From: Gnomoniopsis sp. IMI 355080
Lineage: Eukaryota > Ascomycota > Sordariomycetes > Diaporthales > Gnomoniaceae
Assembly (NCBI GenBank): GCA_027946555.1
Contig: JAPEVC010000001.1
Coordinates: forward strand, 1 to 64,000
Length of the DNA: 64,000 bases
Direction: 5' to 3'
The notes beneath the pieces were generated by a model. The model worked only from the letters and a program-made list of their open reading frames with translations. It had not been told where the DNA came from and did not search any database. The position numbers and the translations under genes were made by a program. This document shows positions 56,577 to 64,000 of the stretch, in pieces; within the stretch, counting starts at the first letter, position 1, and every line of letters begins with the position of its first letter.

Positions 56577-57422
56577 CTAAAATCTGTACCTTTCTGTTGT
56601 TCCCTCTTCCATCTTATGGGTGCCCAAGCGCCTGTCCCAGCTCTTTGTGCGGTAATTGCCACCGTGTTTCGTGTACACAGCCGGATAAAGGTCGATGTAA
56701 AACGAGAATACGTAGAACGAGAAAACGACGGCGATGACCCACTCCAAGATAGCGCCGATGTTCTTGCCAGAGCCGCCATTCCTGGTCAAGACGGCGAAAG
56801 GAATCGCCAGGCCGATTGTGATGAGGACGAAGGCAAGCTTGATCCAAAAGGAAATGGCCAGGATTCTATGTTCTGGATTTCGCACGCCCAATCTCTGGTA
56901 CTCCCAACAGATGAAGATTGCGCTGAGCAAGTAGCCGATGATGAAGAAGCCAAGGAAGAGATCGTGGAGCATCGGATGGCGCGCCGTGTCGAAGATACTG
57001 AGCAGGATGAGGCCGATGGTGCCGATGAGTGCACAGAAGATGGTCAGGCCTGAGAGGATTTTCTCGGCGCGGGTGGTGTTTGGCACGAGACGACCGCGGT
57101 GTCGTAGCCAGCGGTCTGAGAGGAAGCTGATGTCAAGAAAGACGGTCGTGAGGACGCAGCCGGTGATGAAGAGGGGCTTGAGCTTTTGCGCGCCGACGTC
57201 TGAGATGTAGGCGATACTCTGGTTAGGTTCCATGGAGCTGTAGTGTACATAGTGCGTATCAATTATCCCTTATTGACTTGCTGTTAGCTACATGCCGTGA
57301 AAGCGATACATTGGATGATGGCAACGGTGTAGTAACGTACAATGTAATAACAGACCCAGCAACGTGCCGAGCCATACCAGGCCCGCAAAAATGGGAAACA
57401 CCCAGTACGATAACCTCAGCAT
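56577..57422 (-). CDS. SFK1: Sfk1 / Frag1-DRAM family membrane protein
   Basis: Plasma-membrane protein linked in yeast to phosphoinositide kinase Stt4 and lipid asymmetry; 257 aa. Minus-strand exons 57422-57341 and 57268-56577. The first exon is easily missed: it gives MLRLSYWVFPIFAGLVWLGT and the splice produces LLLHWIIDTHYVHYSSMEP, giving the family's first helix. Then comes QSIAYISDVGAQKLKPLF, the family signature, followed by helices at about residues 62-82, 105-125, 132-155, 175-195 and 205-230. The end is a short cytosolic tail. The intron (57269-57340) is GTACGT..ATAAG. Divergent from CDK7/Kin28. Confidence 0.92.
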
Positions 57423-58365
57423 ATTGGGCTATTGATCGAAGAGCCAGGAAATCGAGAATCCTTGACGATTGAAAGTTGAGCTTGTTAAGACGATAGGCAA
57501 GGGGCTGCGGTACAAGGTGGTATGCGGTGTGCTTATATTAAAAGGATAAGAAGAAGAAAAACGCGAGAAAACGGCTATTTTAGGACGAGCGGAGGAAATC
57601 CCATGCTACCAGGGAGGCTGTACAGGCTAGTCAATAAATACATGATTTGTATTATTTTGTAACCACTGGCAGTTAGTTAGTTGTTGGCAGTGCATAGCGA
57701 CCAAGGTAGATTTTCGCTGGCGATCCCGTCGTTTTCGTTGACGTCTCGTGCTTGGCCGACGTCTCTGGCGTGTCAAGATCCCAGCAAGGCCTGACGTCAA
57801 CGCAATTTAGACTCTGGGCCCAGCCTGAGCCAGCCTAAGCCACGCATAACGCGCCAGCGGTTTGGGCCCCGTCGCACTCTCGGTGCCTTCCAGCTCTCCT
57901 TCAGACGAGAATTTTGCGAGATATCTACGGCTATGCGATTACCCTTGCTAACGTGTCACACCATTTTGGGAAATATTCGGGACTTCTTGGAGGGGTGCAA
58001 GTGATGTCGTTCAAATTGGAGATAGCGCGGCTGAGTGCATCCCACGTGGGATTTCTGCTACTTGATTACCTTCTTTGTTACCTTAAACTGGGTGCTCAAT
58101 TGTTTATCCCGGTCGGGACGCTGCAGATGCAGAAAGGCGGGTCCTCCCACCCTGCAAAGAAGCTCGGGCCATCCTTGCGGCTCGACCCGAAAGCTACAAC
58201 GACATGCCATGTCCTTTTATATCCTCTACATCTTCAATTCGACACCTTTTGCTCCCGCCTACGACCCGGATCTTGCGACCGCATTGGCGGCATCACAGAT
58301 TAGCCCAGGTCTCCTGCCTCTTGTCATGTTAGAATCCACAGCCTAACGCGCGCGTTGTCTGCACA
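57423..58365. other. Bidirectional promoter, Sfk1 / CDK7
   Basis: 943 bp between divergent start codons. Open frame 57914-58303 has no recognisable content. Holds the E-box palindrome at 58039-58052. Confidence 0.55.
58039..58052. promoter_or_regulatory. 14-bp palindrome with CACGTG E-box core
   Basis: ATCCCACGTGGGAT is a perfect palindrome centred on CACGTG, the site class bound by bHLH factors. It lies 314 bp before the CDK7 ATG and about 617 bp from the Sfk1 ATG. Binding is inferred. Confidence 0.5.
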
Positions 58366-59672
58366 ATGGCGGCCTCTCCACTCGTCGTCCCTCCTTCGAA
58401 TCCCCTCCAGCCCGGTCTCAAAAGCGGCCTCTCTCCTCTACGACGACCAACCTCCACCCACCCCTCCTCTACAAATGGCACGCCACAGGCTTCGCGGCCA
58501 GCAGGGCAAACTGCCCAGGCCCCCATGATGGATCTTGCTGAGCAGATGAATCTCGAAGAGAGGAAGAAATACGTTAAAGGTGCGTCTGAAGCGCCATCTT
58601 GCGCCCTGGCAAAAACATCATTGATATGCTTGCTGACCTTGTTTTGCAATCAGGCAAGAAGCTCGGTGAAGGTACCTACGCTATCGTGAACCTCGGCCAC
58701 GTTCGCGCCGACCCCTCCCAGCTCGTCGCCATCAAAAAGATCAAGAAGCAGAAAGAATATGCTGAGGGACTCGCACCCGACGCCGTGCGCGAACTCAAAC
58801 ACCTTCGCGAGCTCTCCCACCCCAACATCATCTCTCTTCTCTCCGTATTTTCCACAAAAGATCAGAACGTCTGCCTCGTCCTCGAGTACCTGCCCCTTGG
58901 CGACCTGGAGATGCTCATCCGTGATCAAGAGGGTATTCGCTACGGAACGGCCGATATCAAGGCATGGATGGGCATGTTGGTGCGTGCCGTCTGGTTCTGC
59001 CATGAAAACTACATCCTACACCGCGATATCAAGCCTAACAACTTGCTTATTGCCGCCGACGGCGAGGTCAAGCTAGCTGATTTCGGTCTTGCCCGCTCGT
59101 TTGCCGACCCTTATGGCCACATGACCTCTAACGTCATCACACGCTGGTACCGCCCTCCTGAGCTACTCTACGGGGCCAAATTCTATAGCGGCGCAGTTGA
59201 CATATGGAGTGTCGGCACTGTCATGGCGGAGATCATCCTGCGTATCCCTTACTTGCCCGGTAACACCGAGATCGATCAGATCCAGCTCATCTCCGACCGC
59301 ATCGGCACGCCCACCGAGGACGTATGGCCTGGCGTCAGCAAGTTGGAGGGATACGTTCAGCCCGACCGCATCGTCCCTGTGCGCCCGCGGTCCGACTACC
59401 TTGGCACCTTCGGCACGGTGGGCGAGGAGGGCGTTGATTTGCTGTGCAAAACTCTCACCCTCGACCCGAGAAAGCGAATTACAGCGAAGGAGATGCTCGA
59501 GCACCCATGGTGGCACAGTAACCCACCGCCCACCCGTAAGCAGGAGCTGCCTCGTAAGGCTAGTGGTGGCGAGGAGAAAATGGGTGCGGACCTCAAACGG
59601 AGACCGGGTCAGGTCGAAGAAGACCGGGGCAGCAAGGTTGCGCGGAAGTTGGATTTTGGCGGCAAAAAGTAG
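58366..59672 (+). CDS. KIN28: Cyclin-dependent kinase CDK7/Kin28
   Basis: Kinase of TFIIH that phosphorylates the RNA polymerase II C-terminal domain. 410 aa, exons 58366-58579 and 58654-59672; the 74-bp intron (GTGCGT..ATCAG) splits the glycine loop start, giving GKKLGEGTYAIV. Catalytic K99 (VAIKKIKK), HRDIKPNN and DFGLARSF are intact; the activation loop ends MTSNVITRWYRPPELLYG with the CDK7-type TSNV(I/V)TRWYR context. PSTAIRE position reads PDAVRELKHL. The first 70 residues are Ser/Pro-rich and precede the kinase domain; the C-terminal 50 are basic and charged (KRRPGQVEEDRG, KVARKLDFG). Assignment firm. Confidence 0.95.
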
Positions 59673-60689
59673 GAGTCAGACGGGGCGCAATCCTACCTTG
59701 ATTCCTTCCTTGAAGCCGGATCTGGAGTGGGCTAGTGGGCACAGTGATTGTTTTTGCCGAGTGTATTTGAAGGTTATCTATCCTAGTAGAGAGCATATGG
59801 CGGCGTTTGGGAACAGGGACATGGAATGGGCAAAGGAGGTCAAAATGGTTGTCGAATTGCATTACAGGGATCTTAATGAAATATTGAAAGCTCCAACCGC
59901 TGTACAGTGCCCGAGTTTGCTTGTCACATGCAAATATTAAGTAGGGTAGTACATCATCATAAGGCAGTACATAGCACCCCTATATCCAAGCCCCAAAATA
60001 GTCTAAGTAGAAATGCAAACAGCTGAATTCCAATCAAATTTGACCTAACTCTGCCCCATAGCGACATCAAATTTATGAGTACCTAGGTATCTACCTCTAG
60101 CAGGTAAGTATTTGCAGCGGCAAAGCCACTTAGCATCTAGTGCGTACCAGGTCGTGACTAAACATATTGCCCGCCGTCCATACTAGACCCAACCCTTGAT
60201 CATTAGATAGAATCAGCTGCCTCGAATCTCCACAATCTGTTTACTATAATTCAAAAGTCAGCCTGAAAAGAAAAACCCAATGTCTGTTCAAGTGCAGGGG
60301 ATTGCAACTCAGCATCCAGGCGATCCAGCTACAGCATTACCTAGCAGCCTATTCAAGAGCTCAAGGTAGGGGGAGCAACGGCATATCAAGATCTTTGAGA
60401 CCAGCACTTGTGTTCAGCCTTGCAACTGTCTAACTGACGCTTACTTATACTCCAATCACATGCCAGACTACCATCCTCATGTCAGGACTATGTTCACTAG
60501 TTCCAGTTCCTAGGGCTGCTAGGCTGGAAAATATACCATTTCATCCCATTCCAAGAATATTTAAATGCAGTGAGACTCCCAACCAATGTTCTCCTCCTTT
60601 CCCTGCACACGCTTCAACTCCAGAACTTGCTCTATCAAGTACTCGGTCAAGGCTATATTGCCTTTACCCTAAAATCTTCTATACCAACC
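59673..60689. other. Intergenic
   Basis: AT-rich, no gene recognised. Contains a second TACCTAGGTA palindrome at 60080-60089. Confidence 0.5.
60080..60089. repeat. TACCTAGGTA palindrome
   Basis: Perfect 10-bp palindrome, identical to that at 50952-50961. Confidence 0.8.
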
Positions 60690-61163
60690 ATGGATAAAGC
60701 CCGGGCAAGCTTTGTTGAAAAAAGAAGAGCGTTTCTACGATTAAGGAACAAGATCAAATCACAACCATCCTGGGCACGCTCAATTGCGCAACGCCGCAAA
60801 GAGAAAAACGACAAGCTCCGCTCTTCCACAAAGCAATTCAATGCAGACCGATGCAACGCCAGCGACACCGAGAAAACTAAGAACTTTGCGCCTATACAGT
60901 TCGTACGTGTATTGAAGCCCGAGTATATCCAAGGCAATAAGGAAAAGCGTCGGACTTTAGTGGACATCCGGGCGTGGAAACCCCGGCCAAGTCCTCTGCG
61001 CTCAGTATGGGGTCTAGGAGAGGTGGCTGCTAAGACTTTGCTTGAAGATAACAACAACAACAACAACAACAAGAAGGAGGAAACCCAGGGTTTCTTTCAA
61101 GAACCTCTTCTTAGGTGGGGAACGAAGAAGAGAAGGCAAGGTCGGCTTAAGATAAACGACTAA
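60690..61163 (+). CDS. Small basic hypothetical protein
   Basis: 157-aa ORF from the ATG at 60690 in a good leader context (ACCATGG). Very basic, with Arg/Lys-rich helical N-terminus (EKRRAFLRLRNKIKS, RRKEKNDKLR), then WKPRPSPLRSVWGLG, a seven-Asn run from an AAC repeat, and a basic end. No membrane segment or signal peptide. Could bind nucleic acid or sit in the nucleus; not recognised. May have further upstream exons. Confidence 0.45.
   Translation: MDKARASFVEKRRAFLRLRNKIKSQPSWARSIAQRRKEKNDKLRSSTKQFNADRCNASDTEKTKNFAPIQFVRVLKPEYIQGNKEKRRTLVDIRAWKPRPSPLRSVWGLGEVAAKTLLEDNNNNNNNKKEETQGFFQEPLLRWGTKKRRQGRLKIND
61050..61070 (+). repeat. (AAC)7 trinucleotide repeat
   Basis: Seven AAC units encoding seven asparagines in the small basic protein. 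Confidence 0.9.
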
Positions 61164-63231
61164 GAATCAGGCGAAGGTGGCAGAGCGGAAAACAAGTGCA
61201 GCAGAACGAGGAGAAGAATGCGACAATTACTGGCAGACTTGTAAAGTTGAAAAGCGAAAAGCTGAGGGCTTATGATCCCTGATTCGCCAAAGAGAACTCG
61301 TGGTTGGCACAATGACTGAGGGCGGGAGGTGGGGACAAAACTTTCCGGAGCCAATAGTCCATAGAGTATGGCGGCATAATGGTGCGCATTGGAAGGTGCG
61401 ATGGGCACACGGCCAATGTTTGTTGATCTGAAATATCCTTACCCGGGTCTCAGAATTATCAGTCCTCTTATCCTCTAATCCACACGGGTCTTCTAGACCT
61501 TCGCATTGCTTGGTGAAAGACGGGCGCTTTCGGTCTCTATGAATGGTTTTCCTTGATCTTCAACATATTAGGCAATGGCATCTTCTACTTGGAAGAATTC
61601 GACTTATGCTTATTGACTTGCACAGTTGGGGGTTTTGTACTATTTTGTATCCTGCTAGCATCACTGAAAGATATAAAAAGCGAAGTATGCTTATGCAGAC
61701 TACATATACATTCACTGTAAACCTGTTTGCACGTAAATGTAGTAAAGAGTGTGTGGTATGTGTATGGTGACAAAGGGATGTTTTGGAGATATCAAGACCA
61801 GGCATCCCATCTCATTCGAGTGCTGAAACAGCGGAGTTGTAGACTCACTTAGGTACTGTACTGCCCAAGGGGGGTCTAAAAGCCTTTCGCTGTCTGTACC
61901 GCTGTCCGCACACACATATTCGGAAATGCCAAAAGGGATCTGCTGCTCACTAACTCACACTTGTCTAAGTTCCAGCTTTCTTATTGCTCAAGCTCTATAC
62001 GAAAGCAGAGCTTTCAAGAACTACCTTGAGTGGTTTCCCATCTTACTCACTCAGGTCTGCACCAGATGTAGTTCTTCAGAGTCCACATGTACCGGAATAG
62101 TATAAGCTGGTAGTTTGTTACAAATCGCGCATTTTTCTTTATTCACATCAAATGGGGAAACACCACAACACTCCCTTGAATATAGCTTCAGTGACAAGTC
62201 GCACCTTGACACAAGGTGATTTGTTGATTAACTACAAGGTTGTGAGAATTGCAACGCTGCTTGCAGCTATAAGAGCTACCTTTGGTTAGGTATGCTTTCT
62301 GTTTCATGGCGTTCACTCAGGGTCAACGAGAAATAGTCAGCAGCTGAGTCTTGTAAGTATGTAATGAGATGCATCTATTTGCTGCTTTTACGGCCACCGG
62401 CGAGTAGCTCCCGGAAGTGGTTAGTGGAAGGACTGAGCCGAGTGGTTATTCTCATAAGAACTCACGTGGGATGGACTGGACTGTTGTGGCTTGGGTGCCT
62501 TTCCTAGTACGGTCGGGCTGTATCCCGCTCCCGTTTATCGAGCTCTTTGTTCCTGATGCGTGATATGCTTGGGAAACGAAAAGTGGTGTGATCAAACCTT
62601 GTTCAAGTCAAGAAAACAACTTCCGTAAGGCCGTAATACTCAGCTTCCCATCAGTAAAGGACTTGATTAGGTATTCCAATCCGTCTGGACCATCGTACGA
62701 GACATGGCACTTTGCAGCGACGGTTTCAGCTACGTGCAAGCAATGGCCTGGCACCACTCCGGGTTTTCAGCCAGCGCAGTGGCCCAATAGTGATCAATTG
62801 TTCACAAATGGACATACAAGGCCGTAAAGATGATATTGAACCTATGTTTGATGGTTGAGGATTGGGTCACGTACGATGCAAGACACGCGCTCCGTGCTCG
62901 ACGTTGGCGCAATGTCACAAAGCGCCACGGTCCGAAAGCAGAAGGGGACGAACAGGATCAATTCGAAAAAAGGTATTGAGGTTACATTGGAGAAGCTCAT
63001 CATTGGACTCGTTAGATCGTCTCCTTGGAACCTAGACGTATGTTCACAAGCTGAGCAGGTCCAGCACTCATGGCTATACTCTACTTGGTACAAGAAAAGT
63101 ATATAAATGGCATACTCCTCCGTTTCTATACTTGACATACTCTTGGCCTGCAATACAATCTCATTTGAAGATCCAGCATTTAACTATCAACCCATCTATT
63201 CTCTATTCGCAACTACCCAACACTTCACAAA
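61164..63231. other. Intergenic, upstream of the last gene
   Basis: About 2 kb without recognisable gene. Short open frames (61543-61770, 62588-62827, 62855-63106 on plus; others on minus) lack motifs. The TATA element of the last gene is at its right end. Confidence 0.5.
63100..63107 (+). promoter_or_regulatory. TATA box (TATATAAA)
   Basis: Perfect TATATAAA 125-132 bp before the ATG of the last gene, at a distance usual for fungal TATA-containing, regulated genes. Confidence 0.55.
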
Positions 63232-64000
63232 ATGTTTAGAAATCTTTTGCCAGCCGACGAGCTCAGCGCCGTCTATGATCCTGTCAAGCAAGTTCTGACG
63301 CTCGCCGCCTCAGGTGAACTTCACACGTACACAACTGGCTACGGGTTCATTCGCCTGCCCTTCGCTGGCGGCCTTCGCTTTGAGCTGATGGGCTGGACAG
63401 ACCCCTTGGGCCCGCCGACCACGCACTACTCTTACTCGGAGCACTTCATCATCCCCAGCCTCACCATTACCGACCCCAGCAAGACCGTGGTCATCGTTAC
63501 GGCCAACCACCCCGACGGTGCGGTTGTTAACATCAAGTTCCTCGGCCTCCAACCCCCTGGAGCGGCGAATGGAAACGAGGTGCTGTCGACCATCCAGGAC
63601 AAGCTCTCCGGGGGTGCGAAGCCCGCGCTGCCGGAAGTAATTGACGTCGCTACGCCCTTGAAGATCAATGCGCTGTTCAAAGAGCCCTTCAATATTAGTG
63701 AGAAGATCAGCACTGCCCTGGGCGCTACTTTGCATGTCGACTTTGACAAGCAGATGCTCAACCTCACCGAGGCAGGTGTCTATGATGGCTCTTTGAACTG
63801 GACCTTCAACTCGGTCCAGACCGGTGAAACCCAAGTCATCACCTCCAGTACCGCGAGTTGGGGTTCCCCCATTATCCGCAAGGTCTATAGTGTCAAGATC
63901 TTTGTGCTTGATGCCGTCACCGCCGACCCCGAATCCACGAAAGCTGCGCTGCTTGCTACTTCCAACGGCTCATCCAACGGCTCCTCCAACGGCTCCTCCA
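63232..64000 (+). CDS. Unknown protein with NGSS repeats, 3' truncated
   Basis: Open frame from the ATG at 63232 (CACAAAATG context) through the window edge, 256 codons so far and no stop, so it continues beyond. Begins MFRNLLPADELSAVYD without a signal peptide, then a beta-rich stretch (YGFIRLPFAGGLRFELMGW; TVVIVTANHPDGAVVNIKF), and ends in a 12-bp repeat encoding SNGS units. The codon choice (many C-ending codons) is that of a well-expressed gene. The TATATAAA upstream supports a regulated promoter. I do not recognise the family. Minus-strand open frames here are shadows. Confidence 0.75.
   Translation, partial: MFRNLLPADELSAVYDPVKQVLTLAASGELHTYTTGYGFIRLPFAGGLRFELMGWTDPLGPPTTHYSYSEHFIIPSLTITDPSKTVVIVTANHPDGAVVNIKFLGLQPPGAANGNEVLSTIQDKLSGGAKPALPEVIDVATPLKINALFKEPFNISEKISTALGATLHVDFDKQMLNLTEAGVYDGSLNWTFNSVQTGETQVITSSTASWGSPIIRKVYSVKIFVLDAVTADPESTKAALLATSNGSSNGSSNGSS
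63963..64000 (+). repeat. 12-bp tandem repeat (NGSS), cut by window end
   Basis: Three TCCAACGGCTC(A/C) units encoding SNGS run into the window edge. Confidence 0.85.

Noticed and set aside
38125..57422. Idea that Gpc1, SCAP and Sfk1 form a lipid gene cluster
   Set aside because: They are 2-12 kb apart, on spaced promoters, with unrelated genes between them; the theme is likely chance.

Overview
This window reads as nuclear DNA of a filamentous ascomycete (Pezizomycotina). The base is protein-coding genes on both strands broken by short spliceosomal introns, about 45 inferred, mostly 51-108 bp with GT..AG ends. Nearly every gene is a fungal or eukaryotic housekeeping family: formin, TRAPPII Trs120, SCAP, recyclin, Gpc1, Sfk1, CDK7/Kin28, proteasome alpha-6, Vps55 and PABA synthase. 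I lean towards Sordariomycetes because short TACCTAGGTA-type palindromes recur in the intergenic DNA, but that is only a hint. I see no rRNA, convincing tRNA, transposon ORF, CRISPR or bacterial-type operon.

Layout. 1-2187: 3' part of a formin. 2188-4779: poorly coding stretch with one doubtful ORF pair. 4780-8296: NRPS-like adenylation-thiolation-reductase. 8967-10055: GPI-type cell-surface protein with a 63-bp tandem repeat. 10677-12950: DUF2264 protein. 14084-16660: very intron-rich MFS sugar transporter. 17020-18425 (-): phosphoserine aminotransferase. 19305-20088: doubtful acidic protein. 20781-22039: SDR-like protein that has lost its catalytic motifs. 22986-27409: Trs120. 27979-30543 (-): PABA synthase. 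31501-31958 (-): Vps55, divergent from proteasome alpha-6 at 32521-33476. 35597-37382 (-): secreted Ser/Thr-rich protein. 38125-39858 (-): Gpc1. 42229-43839: Myb/SANT-like protein. 44385-47785 (-): SCAP. 51145-52513: JMJD7-like JmjC protein. 53131-56065: recyclin (F-box + Sec10). 56577-57422 (-): Sfk1, divergent from CDK7/Kin28 at 58366-59672. 60690-61163: small basic protein. 63232 to the window end: unknown protein with NGSS repeats, cut by the edge.

Genes do not form an obvious cluster. Loose themes are vesicle traffic (Trs120, Vps55, recyclin), membrane lipids and sterols (Gpc1, SCAP, Sfk1), and chorismate/serine metabolism (PABA synthase, PSAT). The NRPS-like reductase is the only secondary-metabolism-type enzyme; its neighbours (surface protein, DUF2264 protein, sugar transporter) do not make a classical cluster.

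Exon boundaries were set by hand from splice motifs, reading frame and family conservation; every multi-exon model listed closes in frame. The most interesting observations are a predicted 4-nt microexon and a GC-AG intron in the sugar transporter, a second GC-AG intron in the aminotransferase, an SDR pseudoenzyme, an upstream ORF whose stop overlaps the Trs120 start, a Gcn4/CPC1-type site upstream of the serine-biosynthesis gene, and a near-perfect hairpin at 40787-40819.
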